Counted from the stretch's first letter, positions 42,948 through 51,952 are shown. The stretch is 64,000 nucleotides of DNA from Bacteroidota bacterium (GCA_947496065.1 CANMBF010000005.1:39283-103282), one strand, 5' to 3'. Numbers and translations: made by a program. The notes: generated by a model from the letters alone, not told the origin.

Positions 42948-43919
42948 ATGAAGAAATCAATTGAAGAAATAATTAACTTTGGTAAAACAACCATTCAATC
43001 CGAATTGGAAAATGTTGCAGACCTTGTTAATTTTATAGATGTAAGCTTTGCAAAAGTTATCCTTCTAATACTTGAATCAAATGGAAGAGTAGTTATTACA
43101 GGTATTGGCAAAAGTGCTATTATTGCTCAAAAAATTGTAGCTACATTGAACTCTACTGGCACCCCTTCGATCTTCATGCATGCAGCCGACGCTATTCATG
43201 GTGACCTCGGAATCATTCAAAAAGACGATGTAGTAATTGCCATTTCAAAAAGCGGAAATACACCAGAAATTAAAGCTTTGGCCCCCTTATTAAAACAATT
43301 TGGCAATAAATTAATTGCCATTGTTGGAAATATCGACTCAGTTTTAGCACATTCAGCAGATTTTATTTTAAACACAACAGTAGCGAAAGAAGCTTGCCCG
43401 AATAATTTAGCACCAACCACAAGCACAACTGCCCAACTTTTAATGGGTGATGCTTTGGCAGTCGCTTTATTGAAATGTAAAGATTTTTCATCCTCAGATT
43501 TCTCTAAATACCATCCAGGGGGTGCATTGGGCAAGCGACTCTATTTAACGATTAGAGATATAGCCACCCAAAACGAACAGCCAACGGTTCAACTCAACGA
43601 TTCTATTCAAACTGTCATTGTGGAGATTTCTAAAAAACGATTAGGCGCAACAGTTGTATTAGAAAACGGCTTGATAAAAGGCATGATCACAGATGGCGAC
43701 ATTCGCAGACTAATAGAAAAAACAACCGATTTAAAAGGCATAGTGGCGGCCGATATTATGAATGGCACACCAAAAACCATCGAGGCAGATGAATTAGCAG
43801 TGAATGCGATAGAAATTATGAGGAATAATAAAATCAGTCAAATGATTGTGACCGATCATTCAAAGTACATTGGAATGGTGCATATTCACGATTTAAACAA
43901 AGAAGGCTTAATAGCTTAA
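42948..43919 (+). CDS. kdsD: KpsF/GutQ-type arabinose-5-phosphate isomerase
   Basis: Interconverts ribulose-5-phosphate and arabinose-5-phosphate, the first step to Kdo for lipopolysaccharide. 323 residues. A SIS domain (about 30-180) has GIGKSAIIAQKIVATLNSTG split by strand ends, HAADAIHGDLGII and SKSGNTPE (phosphosugar loop), plus HPGGALGKRL, typical of the family. Two CBS domains follow (about 200-323). ATG 42948 is preferred over an earlier in-frame ATG at 42909 that would add 13 residues unlike the family and would include likely promoter sequence (TATTTTGC). Fourteen nt precede the GDP-mannose gene. Confidence 0.92.
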   Translation: MKKSIEEIINFGKTTIQSELENVADLVNFIDVSFAKVILLILESNGRVVITGIGKSAIIAQKIVATLNSTGTPSIFMHAADAIHGDLGIIQKDDVVIAISKSGNTPEIKALAPLLKQFGNKLIAIVGNIDSVLAHSADFILNTTVAKEACPNNLAPTTSTTAQLLMGDALAVALLKCKDFSSSDFSKYHPGGALGKRLYLTIRDIATQNEQPTVQLNDSIQTVIVEISKKRLGATVVLENGLIKGMITDGDIRRLIEKTTDLKGIVAADIMNGTPKTIEADELAVNAIEIMRNNKISQMIVTDHSKYIGMVHIHDLNKEGLIA

Positions 43920-43933
43920 AATTAAAACAAAGC

Positions 43934-45028
43934 ATGAAGAAAAACAACAATCACTATGTGGTAATCATGGCAGGTGGAATCGGCAGCAGATTCTGGCCAT
44001 TGAGCAAAAAGAATTACCCAAAACAATTTCACGATATATTAGGTGTTGGCAAATCGCTATTACAACTTACCTATGAGCGGTTTAAACGCATCATTCCTGA
44101 AGAAAATATTTATATCATTACCAATGCAGGTTATAGCTTATTGGTGAACGATCAATTACCAAATTTACCTGAGCAAAATATTTTAGCAGAACCCGCTGCT
44201 ATGAATACAGCACCTTGTGTGGCCTATGCAAGTTATAAATTGTTTGCTAAAAACGAAAAAGCCAATATAATTTTTGCTCCAAGCGATCATTTGATTACAG
44301 ATGATGCGGCATTTGAAGACAGCATACTTACTGCACTAAAACACACCGAATCGAACAAAGAATTGGTTACTTTGGGTATTAAACCTAACCGTCCTGATAC
44401 CGGCTATGGCTACATTCAATTCAAAAACGATGAGAACAAAATAGGTGTGATTCCTGTTAAAACATTTACAGAAAAACCTTCACATGATTTGGCCATGACT
44501 TTCCTTGAAAGTGGCGATTTTTATTGGAACAGCGGTATTTTTATTTGGAAAGCAGCCGATATTTTAGAAGAATTTGCAGCTTACCAACCTGATATGCATG
44601 CCATCTTCAAAAAAGGACTTAAAAAATACAATACCCTCGAAGAACAAACCTTCATCAACAAGCAATATCCTTTTTGCAAATCAATTTCAATTGATTATGC
44701 CATCATGGAAAAAACAAAGATTGCATCCATACTTCCAGCTACTTTTGGTTGGAGCGATTTGGGTACTTGGAAATCGCTTTATGAATTGCGCAAAAAAGAT
44801 AAAAATGGCAATTTGTTGCACGGCAAGAACATGCGCGTATACAATACCAACAACAGTTTAATTATTTGTGAATCGGGCAATGACAAATTAGTAGTTGTAG
44901 AAGGCATGGAAGGCGGTATGGTCATCGACACCGAAGATATTTTGTTCATTAGCAGTTTAAGCAAAGAACAAGAGGTCAGGGACATTACCAACGATATCAA
45001 GGAAAAATTCAAAGGAAAATTTTCATAA
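43934..45028 (+). CDS. Mannose-1-phosphate guanylyltransferase
   Basis: Makes GDP-mannose from mannose-1-phosphate and GTP, the donor for mannosyl and fucosyl transfer to surface glycans. 364 residues, single-domain form without the isomerase part. The nucleotide-binding motif is MAGGIGSRFWPLSKKNYPKQF in two parts; then ILAEPAAMNTAPCV, IFAPSDHLI, FTEKP and WNSGIFIWKA, and SIDYAIMEKT with GWSDLGTW near the end. It is 14 nt behind kdsD, giving a two-gene sugar-precursor operon closed by two strong hairpins. Confidence 0.94.
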   Translation: MKKNNNHYVVIMAGGIGSRFWPLSKKNYPKQFHDILGVGKSLLQLTYERFKRIIPEENIYIITNAGYSLLVNDQLPNLPEQNILAEPAAMNTAPCVAYASYKLFAKNEKANIIFAPSDHLITDDAAFEDSILTALKHTESNKELVTLGIKPNRPDTGYGYIQFKNDENKIGVIPVKTFTEKPSHDLAMTFLESGDFYWNSGIFIWKAADILEEFAAYQPDMHAIFKKGLKKYNTLEEQTFINKQYPFCKSISIDYAIMEKTKIASILPATFGWSDLGTWKSLYELRKKDKNGNLLHGKNMRVYNTNNSLIICESGNDKLVVVEGMEGGMVIDTEDILFISSLSKEQEVRDITNDIKEKFKGKFS

Positions 45029-45070
45029 TTTTAATGTGGGGATGCGATTAATCGCATCCCCACATTAAAA
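45029..45070. repeat. Perfect 42-bp palindrome
   Basis: Two exactly complementary 21-nt arms (45029-45049 and 45050-45070) meet with no loop at the centre GCGATT/AATCGC. It begins at the base after the stop codon of the guanylyltransferase gene. In RNA it would be a very stable hairpin; in DNA it could form a cruciform. Confidence 0.93.
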
Positions 45071-45113
45071 CAAAAAGAAGGCACGCGATTAAACGCGTGC
45101 CTTCTTTTTGTTT
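45068..45113. terminator. Bidirectional terminator between convergent operons
   Basis: Perfect 20-bp stem: AAACAAAAAGAAGGCACGCG (45068-45087) with its exact complement at 45094-45113, loop ATTAAA. GC-rich core with A run on one side and T run on the other, so it can stop transcripts from both the guanylyltransferase gene and the convergent DUF6952-like operon. Confidence 0.92.
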
Positions 45114-45127
45114 GTATTAAATATTTT

Positions 45128-45370
45128 TTAATTAATTGAACCTCTTACCCTTTGGCTATATAAACGGACAGCTTGATTGATATTTATGTCCGTTTTGGCC
45201 ATCTCTTCTTGACAAAAAACAGCGGCTAGGACATGTGTCAATTGCTCCCCTTCATCCTTGCCCTCAACAGTAATTTCTAAAGTCTCTTCGTTTAACAATG
45301 CCAGTTCTGCAATTTGCAATTGCTCGGTGGTATACGTTTCAACTAGATGTTTTATAATATTTATATTCAT
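45128..45370 (-). CDS. Small conserved protein, DUF6952-like
   Basis: An 80-residue acidic protein that resembles the DUF6952 family of Bacteroidota: it starts IKHLVETYTTEQLQIAELALLNE and contains the conserved EGKDEGEQLTHVLAAVF block, ending in a helix. Function unknown. Its ATG overlaps the stop of the thioredoxin gene by 4 nt, so the two are coupled; the same pairing is what I recall for the family. It holds one cysteine (VFCQEEM). Confidence 0.75.
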   Translation of the reverse strand: MNINIIKHLVETYTTEQLQIAELALLNEETLEITVEGKDEGEQLTHVLAAVFCQEEMAKTDININQAVRLYSQRVRGSIN

Positions 45371-45681
45371 AAAGCAGATAACATTTCTACTAGGGATTCT
45401 TCCTTGGCAGTGCTTAGCGCTTTTATTAATTCTCCATTTTTAAAAGTTGTAAAAAATGGCAAGGTATCAACGCCTGCGAGCTTTCTGGCTTCAGGGCTGT
45501 GTTCAGCATCTACTTCTAAAAAAACAGTATCTGTAAAACGTTCATCACCACTTAATCTTTTAAATTTAGGTGAAAATAATTTGCAACTTCCACACCAATC
45601 GGCATAATATTTAATTACCACTTTGGAGTGTTCACTTAATTGTGTTTTTAGGGTTTCGTCGTTTGCTATTTCTACTGCCAT
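45367..45681 (-). CDS. Thioredoxin family protein, cytosolic
   Basis: A 104-residue thioredoxin fold without export signal. The active site is DWCGSC (Cys30, Cys33), with a Ser in place of the Pro/Gly of classic WCGPC. The cis-Pro lies in VDTLPFFTTFKNG. The lack of the usual basic residues and the WCGSC site suggest a specialised partner rather than the general thioredoxin. One nt separates it from the rhodanese-thioredoxin gene upstream and it overlaps the DUF6952-like gene downstream. Confidence 0.88.
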   Translation of the reverse strand: MAVEIANDETLKTQLSEHSKVVIKYYADWCGSCKLFSPKFKRLSGDERFTDTVFLEVDAEHSPEARKLAGVDTLPFFTTFKNGELIKALSTAKEESLVEMLSAL

Positions 45682-45682
45682 C

Positions 45683-46393
45683 TTATTTATATTTTGAAAC
45701 TAAATCATTTAACATTTTTTGGTCGTGGTAGCCCTCTTTGCGGTATAATACAGCGCCCTTTTTCAACAATATAACAGTTGGCAAATTAAAGATTTGGTAT
45801 TCCTGAGCTAGTGCAACTTCTATGTCAGTATCAATGCTGTAAACCAACACATCCGAACTTCGCTCCTCTTTGATAATATCAACGAAAGGTTGCATTCTTC
45901 TGCAAGGACCACACCATGTGGCGTTGAAATCTACAAACACCAATTTATCACCATAAATGGCCGTTTTAAAATCAATGGGATTTGTTTCGATATGTTTTGA
46001 GGAGACTTGTGCAGAAGCCTTGGCTTCGACAGGCAATTGTGCAGCTTTCCATGCAATAATACCTCCACCTAAATTGTATAGATGTTTATACCCCAACTTT
46101 TTTAACAAATCATAGGCACTACCACTTCTTTTACCACTTCTGCAGTATAAAAATATTTTTTGGTCTTTGTCAAATTGCGTCATTGCAGTTTCAAAATCGC
46201 CAGCATTCCAATCAATGTTAATGGCGCCTTTAATAAATCCTTCGTTGTATTCTTCAGGCGTTCTAACATCAATCAATTTAACCTCTTCTGAGGTAATTTT
46301 TTTGTTGAAATCTGCAGGCGATAAGCCACTGTTAGATTGTGTTTTACAGGCAACTAAAAAAATTGCGATTGTAAGTGATAAAATGTATTTCAT
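45683..46393 (-). CDS. Rhodanese-thioredoxin fusion lipoprotein
   Basis: A 236-residue periplasm-facing lipoprotein joining two redox domains. ATG 46393 starts a lipoprotein signal (MKYILSLTIAIFLVAC, lipidation at Cys16); the 18 residues before it in the longer frame are rejected. Rhodanese domain about 28-120 with active loop CRSGKRS (Cys84) and LIDVRTPEEYNEGFI. Thioredoxin domain about 135-236 with WCGPC (160-164) and the cis-Pro in IFNLPTVILLKKG. Likely role: sulfur transfer with reduction of the rhodanese persulfide. First gene of the redox operon. Confidence 0.9.
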   Translation of the reverse strand: MKYILSLTIAIFLVACKTQSNSGLSPADFNKKITSEEVKLIDVRTPEEYNEGFIKGAINIDWNAGDFETAMTQFDKDQKIFLYCRSGKRSGSAYDLLKKLGYKHLYNLGGGIIAWKAAQLPVEAKASAQVSSKHIETNPIDFKTAIYGDKLVFVDFNATWCGPCRRMQPFVDIIKEERSSDVLVYSIDTDIEVALAQEYQIFNLPTVILLKKGAVLYRKEGYHDQKMLNDLVSKYK

Positions 46394-46467
46394 TAAGAAT
46401 GCAAATTTAATGGTTTTTATATTATTGTTAAAATTTATATTTTTCATATTTATATAGTTAATATCTA

Positions 46468-46767
46468 TTACTTGCCAAACAAGCCCATTAAACCTGGCAT
46501 TCCACCGGCCATGGCACCTACCTCGGCCATGTTAGCCTTCTCAGCACTTTCTAAAGCTTTGTTGATTGCTTGAACCATATGGTCTTCCAATTGTGTTTTA
46601 TCATTCAAAAGTTCGGTATCAATGTGTATTGACAATATTTTTCTATTGCCATTGCAATCAACTGTAATGCCATTATTATTTTCTGTAATGATAATGGCTT
46701 CGAGTTTGTTTTTTAACTCCTCGGCCTTCTTTTTCATTTCTAATAACTGTGAAATATTTCCTAACAT
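46468..46767 (-). CDS. YbaB/EbfC family nucleoid-associated protein
   Basis: A 99-residue DNA-binding protein of the YbaB family. ATG 46767 (MLGNISQLLEMKKKAEELK) is chosen since it gives the family length; the frame to 46917 has no support. It shows the coiled first helix, the strand pair GITVDCNGNRKILSIHID, and the second helix LEDHMVQAINKALESAEKANM. The Gly/Met-rich end (GAMAGGMPGLMGLFGK) is typical. The usual neighbours dnaX and recR are absent here. A long gene-free stretch lies upstream. Confidence 0.88.
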   Translation of the reverse strand: MLGNISQLLEMKKKAEELKNKLEAIIITENNNGITVDCNGNRKILSIHIDTELLNDKTQLEDHMVQAINKALESAEKANMAEVGAMAGGMPGLMGLFGK

Positions 46768-47071
46768 ATTGGTTTTTAAAATAGTCCTCGAAATTAACAG
46801 AAAATTTTCTGCTTTAATAATTCTATTCCTTATTTCTACTGAAATCATATCACTATAAATCGAACTCTCCACCCTGTCTATCGATTGGGAAACCCCTACA
46901 TATCGAAGAATATGCATACGTTAGATGTGCCACACTGTCTAAAAATAGACGACAAATTCGTCGATTGCTTATGATTAACATCATTCAATTAATTAAGTTA
47001 CCTCAAGCACTTGACATAAAAATGACATTCTGTATTGCAAAAAATATTAAATTTGGAACTTCAATACGAAA
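46768..47071. other. 304-bp gene-free divergent region
   Basis: Between ybaB and the M49-like gene. It contains a short inverted repeat GACGA-CAAAT-TCGTC (46948-46962) and a -7 box near the right end. The frame that continues upstream of ybaB has no homology-like features. No RNA gene is recognised. Confidence 0.6.
47048..47055 (+). promoter_or_regulatory. Candidate -7 element for the M49-like gene
   Basis: TAAATTTG, an exact TAnnTTTG match, 16 nt before the ATG at 47072. No well-spaced -33 TTG. Confidence 0.45.
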
Positions 47072-48760
47072 ATGAAAAAAATTGTTTTAATGTCTTTGGC
47101 TTTGATTGCACTTTCACTCAATGCACAAGTTTCGAAAAATGAAATTGCCAAACGTTTGGGCAGCTATAAGGTTGTGAAACTTACAACAGATATCACTTCC
47201 CTGACGCCTTATCAACAAGCAGGCTTAAAGCACTTGCTCGATGCCGCCCGTGTGATGGACGATTTATTCTATGAACAAAGTTATGGCCCGCGCGCTTTGG
47301 TCGACTCAATTAAAGACGACAAAACAAGGACATTTGCGCAAATTAATTACGGTCCTTGGGATCGCTTGAATGATATGCAACCTTTCATTAAAGGTGTTGG
47401 GCCAAAACCAAAAGGGGCCAATTTCTATCCAAAAGACATGCGTGCTGCCGAATTTGATAGCCTGCAAGATCCAAAGAAAAGAGATCCTTACACGGTGATT
47501 GTAAGAGACGAAAAAGGCCAATTAAAAGTAGTGCCCTATTCTGAACATTATATGCAAGTGCACATGGCAGCAGCTTCTTTGCGAATGGCCGCCATTGCGC
47601 TTGAAGAGGATACCAGTTTTGCAAAATTTCTTCGACTTAGAGCAGAGGCACTCATCACCAATAATTACGATGCTAGCGATAGAGCATGGCTCGACTTAAA
47701 AGACAATGCCTTTGATATTATTATTGGTCCTATCGAAAATTATGAAGACCAACTATACGGCATTCGCACTTCATTCGAAGCGTATGTGTTAGTAAAAGAT
47801 ATTGTTTGGAGCAAAAAGCTTGAAAAATATGTAGAATACCTACCTGAATTGCAAAAAGGTTTGCCGGTAGACAAAAAATATAAAGCCGAAAAAGCAGGTA
47901 GCAGTAGTCAATTGAACGCCTACGATATTATTTATTATGCAGGCGAATGTAATTCCGGTAGCAAAACCATTGCAGTAAATTTACCAAATGATGAAAAACT
48001 GCAACTAGAAAAAGGCACACGCAGAAGTCAGTTGAAAAACTCTATTCGCGCCAAATACGAAAATATTATGGTACCAATTGCCAAAGAATTGATTGATACA
48101 GCCCAATTAAAATACATCACATTTGATGCATTTTTCTCTACGATTATGTTTCATGAAGTGGCCCACGGCTTAGGCATTAAGAACACTATCAATGGCAAAG
48201 GCACAGTGAAAGATGTTCTAGGCGCCGATTACAGTGCATTAGAAGAAGGCAAAGCAGATATTTTAGGCTTATATATGATTACCCAATTGTACGATAAAAA
48301 AGTACTGCAAGAGGGTCAACTAATGGACTATTATGTAACATTTATGGCAGGCATATTCCGCTCTGTGCGTTTTGGTGCATCAAGTGCACATGGTAAAGCC
48401 AATATGATCCGTTTTAATTATTTCAAAGAGAATGGAGCCTTTACAAGAAATGAGAAAACAGGACGATATACCATCAATTTTGAGAAAATGAAATTGGCCA
48501 TGACTTCACTTTCGGCACTTATTTTGCAATTACAAGGTGATGGTGATGTTGACGGTGTTAAAAATCTTTTAAAAGAAAAAGGTGCAATTATGTCAGAATT
48601 GCAAAAAGATTTAGACAAGCTAAGTGCTAAAAACATTCCTGTAGATATCATTTTCGAACAGGGTGTCGATGTGCTTGGACTGAATGCAATTTCGAATCAA
48701 TCATTACAGCCAATGGAACCTAAATTTATGCCAACGCCCCCTTTCCCTATTATCCGATGA
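47072..48760 (+). CDS. Exported M49-like (dipeptidyl-peptidase III-related) zinc protein
   Basis: 562 residues with a signal peptide (1-18, ending SLNAQ). The zinc site is HEVAH (361-365) followed by GLG, and the second motif EEGKAD (391-396) supplies the third ligand. Peptidase family M49 normally has HExxGH and EExRAE/D; here the first motif is the short HExxH form seen in related bacterial proteins, some of which carry a Nudix domain and are misnamed. Peptidase activity is therefore probable but not certain. Its TGA overlaps the ATG of the processing protease (ATGA), showing coupling of two periplasmic proteases. Confidence 0.85.
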   Translation: MKKIVLMSLALIALSLNAQVSKNEIAKRLGSYKVVKLTTDITSLTPYQQAGLKHLLDAARVMDDLFYEQSYGPRALVDSIKDDKTRTFAQINYGPWDRLNDMQPFIKGVGPKPKGANFYPKDMRAAEFDSLQDPKKRDPYTVIVRDEKGQLKVVPYSEHYMQVHMAAASLRMAAIALEEDTSFAKFLRLRAEALITNNYDASDRAWLDLKDNAFDIIIGPIENYEDQLYGIRTSFEAYVLVKDIVWSKKLEKYVEYLPELQKGLPVDKKYKAEKAGSSSQLNAYDIIYYAGECNSGSKTIAVNLPNDEKLQLEKGTRRSQLKNSIRAKYENIMVPIAKELIDTAQLKYITFDAFFSTIMFHEVAHGLGIKNTINGKGTVKDVLGADYSALEEGKADILGLYMITQLYDKKVLQEGQLMDYYVTFMAGIFRSVRFGASSAHGKANMIRFNYFKENGAFTRNEKTGRYTINFEKMKLAMTSLSALILQLQGDGDVDGVKNLLKEKGAIMSELQKDLDKLSAKNIPVDIIFEQGVDVLGLNAISNQSLQPMEPKFMPTPPFPIIR

Positions 48761-50841
48761 AAAAAATAAAATATAGTTTAATCCTTTTGCCGCTAGCTGT
48801 ATTACTTACACTAGCCTTTTGTTTTAGAAAAACACAACCAACCGACAATCCTATTTCAATAGCTGTTTTACAGGTATTAGAAAATTATCACTATGAGCCA
48901 CGCGATGTGAATGATGAATTTTCTGAAAAGCTCTTTCATTTATATGTTAAACGATTAGACAATAGCAAACGCTTTTTTCTTCAATCCGATATTGATTCGC
49001 TTTCGGTGTATAAAACACTTTTGGATGATGAAGCTAAAACTGGCGAATACCAATACTTTGAAGCAACCAACAGAATGTATGCCCGCAGAGTGGAGGTGAT
49101 TTCAAAATGGTATGCCGAAATTTTAGCTAAACCTTTCAATTTTAAAACAGATGAATATTTTGATATTGATGAAGACCATGCGGAGTTTTTAAATAACGAT
49201 GTTGAGTTGAAAGAATTTTGGCGCAAATCCATAAAGCAGCAAGTATTGGAAAAATTAGCATCTAAACTCGATGCACAAGAAAAAGCACAAACACGTAAGG
49301 ATACATTTGTAAAAATTAAACCTTATGACACCCTTGAAAGTATTGCACGCAAAGAGGTTTTGAAAACCCATAACGATTGGTTTAACCGATTGAAAAAATT
49401 TGACAAAAAAGAAAAATTAAGTTTATACATCAATTCTATTACCGAATTATTCGATCCTCACACCAGCTATTTTCCGCCTAAAGACAAAGAAAATTTTGAT
49501 ATTAGAATGAGTGGTAAACTCGAAGGAATTGGTGCGCAATTGCAAGAAAAAGATGGCTTCTTAAAAGTAGCTTCTATTGTACCAGGTTCACCAAGCTACA
49601 AACAAGGTGATTTAAAAGCTGGCGATATTATTTTAAAGGTAGCACAAGGCGCTGGCGAACCAGTAGATGTTACCAATATGAAGATTGATGATGCGATTCA
49701 GCTCATCCGTGGAAAAAAAGGAACCGAAGTGCGACTTACCGTTAAAAAATTGGATGAGTCCATTACCATTATTCCAATCATTCGCGATGTCGTGGTATTA
49801 GAAGATGGGTTTGCTAAATCAGCCATTGTTTTAAAAGATGGCAAAAAATATGGCTACATCAATCTTCCTACTTTCTATGTTGATATGAACGATAGAAGTG
49901 GTCGCTCATGCGCCAAAGACATTGCCATTGAAATTGAGAAATTAAAAGAAGACAAGGTGGATGGTATTATCCTCGACTTGCGCAACAATGGCGGAGGGTC
50001 TTTAGGCGATGTGATTGAAATTGGCGGCCTATTTATTAAAGATGGCCCTATCACAATGGTGAAAAGTAGAGGCAATAAAATTGAAATATATGGTGATGAA
50101 GATAAAAGTGTTTTATGGAACGGTCCATTAACCATTATGGTGAACGAAAACAGTGCATCAGCCTCGGAAATTTTAGCCGCTGCCATGCAAGATTATCACC
50201 GTGCAGCCATTATTGGCACCACTACTTTTGGTAAAGGCACAGTGCAACGCTTTATTGAATTAGACGATGCCTTTATGACACCAGAAAATGAGAAGATGGG
50301 TTCATTAAAAATCACCATTCAAAAATTCTATAGAATTAATGGTGGTACCACCCAATTGGCTGGTGTTACGCCAGATATATTAATTCCAGACAGATACCGT
50401 TACATTGAATATGGCGAAAAAGACAGTGAGCATCCACTAGGTGTCGATTTGATTAAAAAGGCGCCATACAGTAGCGATTTCGATTTTTCTAAACAAATTG
50501 CAAAAGCAAAAAAGAACAGCGATAAACGCATTGCACAAAGTCAAATATTTAATGAAATTGAGCGCCTAGCCTTAAAAATAAAAGCCCAAAGCAAACGCAC
50601 CCATTTTACGCTAAGTATTGATAAATACCGTGCAGAACAAAAAGAAATGGACGCTGATAATAAAGCATTTGAAGAAGGTGTTAAAAAAATACAAGCCATG
50701 GATTACACCAATACAAGTTCCGACAATCAGTTAATTGGTGCAGATGCCGTAAAAATGAAAATGAAAACAGATTGGAACAAGGCCTTCGAAAAAGATATTT
50801 ATATACAAGAGGCCGTTGAAGTTTTAAAAGATTTAAAATAA
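48757..50841 (+). CDS. C-terminal processing protease (Prc/Tsp, S41)
   Basis: Periplasmic serine protease that cuts proteins from their C-termini. 694 residues: signal or anchor (5-22), an N-terminal helical domain (about 30-235), PDZ (about 255-335, GKLEGIGAQLQEKDGFLKV and LKAGDIIL), and the S41 catalytic domain with Ser468 in NENSASASEI and Lys493 in TTFGKGTVQ, the Ser/Lys dyad spaced by 25 residues as in Tsp. The tail (about 560-694) matches the C-terminal helical domain of long Tsp proteins. Start overlaps the previous stop (ATGA). A 9-bp hairpin follows. Confidence 0.94.
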   Translation: MKKIKYSLILLPLAVLLTLAFCFRKTQPTDNPISIAVLQVLENYHYEPRDVNDEFSEKLFHLYVKRLDNSKRFFLQSDIDSLSVYKTLLDDEAKTGEYQYFEATNRMYARRVEVISKWYAEILAKPFNFKTDEYFDIDEDHAEFLNNDVELKEFWRKSIKQQVLEKLASKLDAQEKAQTRKDTFVKIKPYDTLESIARKEVLKTHNDWFNRLKKFDKKEKLSLYINSITELFDPHTSYFPPKDKENFDIRMSGKLEGIGAQLQEKDGFLKVASIVPGSPSYKQGDLKAGDIILKVAQGAGEPVDVTNMKIDDAIQLIRGKKGTEVRLTVKKLDESITIIPIIRDVVVLEDGFAKSAIVLKDGKKYGYINLPTFYVDMNDRSGRSCAKDIAIEIEKLKEDKVDGIILDLRNNGGGSLGDVIEIGGLFIKDGPITMVKSRGNKIEIYGDEDKSVLWNGPLTIMVNENSASASEILAAAMQDYHRAAIIGTTTFGKGTVQRFIELDDAFMTPENEKMGSLKITIQKFYRINGGTTQLAGVTPDILIPDRYRYIEYGEKDSEHPLGVDLIKKAPYSSDFDFSKQIAKAKKNSDKRIAQSQIFNEIERLALKIKAQSKRTHFTLSIDKYRAEQKEMDADNKAFEEGVKKIQAMDYTNTSSDNQLIGADAVKMKMKTDWNKAFEKDIYIQEAVEVLKDLK

Positions 50842-50864
50842 TTACAATCACAAAAATCTAACAA

Positions 50865-50897
50865 CAGCAGTTCGTATTTTTTAATATTGAACTGCTG
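50865..50897 (+). terminator. Hairpin after the processing protease gene
   Basis: Perfect 9-bp arms CAGCAGTTC (50865-50873) and GAACTGCTG (50889-50897) with a 15-nt AT-rich loop. The sequence after it (ATTGCTTTAT) is a weak T run and the next gene starts 16 nt on, so it may be an attenuator rather than a full terminator. Confidence 0.55.
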
Positions 50898-50912
50898 ATT
50901 GCTTTATAAAAG

Positions 50913-51788
50913 ATGATAGAAGAAAAAATTAATTGGCCCGAATATGAATTGCTGGATAGCGGCAATTTTGAAAAACTAGAGCGTTTTGGAAAGTACATAT
51001 TAATACGACCAGAACCACAAGCACTATGGCCAAAACAGCTCGATGCCAATGAATGGCAAAACTTGGCCCATGGTCGATTTGAAAGAGACAACACGAAGAA
51101 AAGTCACCGCGATAGTACCATCGAAAATGGGGGTTGGCAATTTTTCAAACCCATGCCCAAACAATGGGAAATAAGCTATGCGCCCTTGGGTTTAAAACTA
51201 AAATTAAGTTGCACCTCTTTCGGTCATTTAGGGGTATTTGTTGAACAAATTAGCAATTGGCATTTCATTGACGAACAAATTAAACGCATTGGCAACAGGC
51301 CAAAGGTGTTGAATTTATTTGCCTATACAGGCGCAGCAAGTATTGTTGCGGCCAATGCAGGTGCCGACGTTACACATTTAGATGCCGTCAAAAATGTAGT
51401 CACTTGGGCCAACGAGAACAAACAATTATCGAATGCGCCAGATATCCGTTGGTTGGTAGAAGATGCTTTGAAATATGTGAAACGCCAAGCCAATAAGGGT
51501 GCTATTTTTCAAGGCATCATTATCGATCCTCCTGCTTATGGTCGCGGACCAACAGGTGAGAAATGGATATTGGAAGAAAATCTTAACGAGCTTGTACAGC
51601 ATTGTGCGGCCATTAGCGATCCAAAAAATTCTTTTATACTACTGAACTTATACAGCATGGGCTTAAGCGGCACCATTGGTTGTAATTTAATTAAAGCACA
51701 TTATAAAAAGGAACCCACTTGGGGCGAGTGTATAGTGCCTGGAAAAAATGGTTTTGATTTACCGCTTTGCACTTGGGTGAGAGCCTAG
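50913..51788 (+). CDS. Class I SAM-dependent methyltransferase (RlmI/RlmK-like)
   Basis: A 291-residue Rossmann methyltransferase. Motif I is VLNLFAYTGAASIVAANAGA, the acidic ribose-binding end is VTHLDAVKNVV, and the catalytic block is IIDPPAYGRG (DPPxYG), as in rRNA cytosine or guanine methyltransferases of the COG1092 group. It lacks the N-terminal PUA domain of RlmI but has an OB-like region (about 1-110). The rRNA target is not known. ATG start; 71 nt after the protease gene. A small stem GTGAAT-CAA-ATTCAC follows the stop. Confidence 0.85.
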   Translation: MIEEKINWPEYELLDSGNFEKLERFGKYILIRPEPQALWPKQLDANEWQNLAHGRFERDNTKKSHRDSTIENGGWQFFKPMPKQWEISYAPLGLKLKLSCTSFGHLGVFVEQISNWHFIDEQIKRIGNRPKVLNLFAYTGAASIVAANAGADVTHLDAVKNVVTWANENKQLSNAPDIRWLVEDALKYVKRQANKGAIFQGIIIDPPAYGRGPTGEKWILEENLNELVQHCAAISDPKNSFILLNLYSMGLSGTIGCNLIKAHYKKEPTWGECIVPGKNGFDLPLCTWVRA

Positions 51789-51922
51789 TGAATCAAATTC
51801 ACGAAAAATTTTTGTTTTTATATTTTGTATTGGCTATTTAATGCATTGTAAAAAGCATAGGCCTTTAAACACGATGTTAAAAAAATTCTACGCCTGCATC
51901 ATAAAACGCTTTCATATTTCGT

Positions 51923-51930
51923 TACTTTTG
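51923..51930 (+). promoter_or_regulatory. Candidate -7 element for the O-acylation cassette
   Basis: TACTTTTG, an exact TAnnTTTG match, 22 nt before the ATG at 51953. No -33 TTG at standard spacing. All three cassette genes follow without another clear promoter. Confidence 0.5.
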
Positions 51931-51952
51931 CAAAAAGAATATTATTTGTTGA

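Noticed and set aside
46768..46917. Fifty-residue N-terminal extension of YbaB
   Set aside because: YbaB proteins are about 100 residues and begin with the first helix at ATG 46767.
47072..48760. Annotation as a classical dipeptidyl-peptidase III
   Set aside because: The zinc motif is HExxH and not HExxGH, so only an M49-like label is supported.
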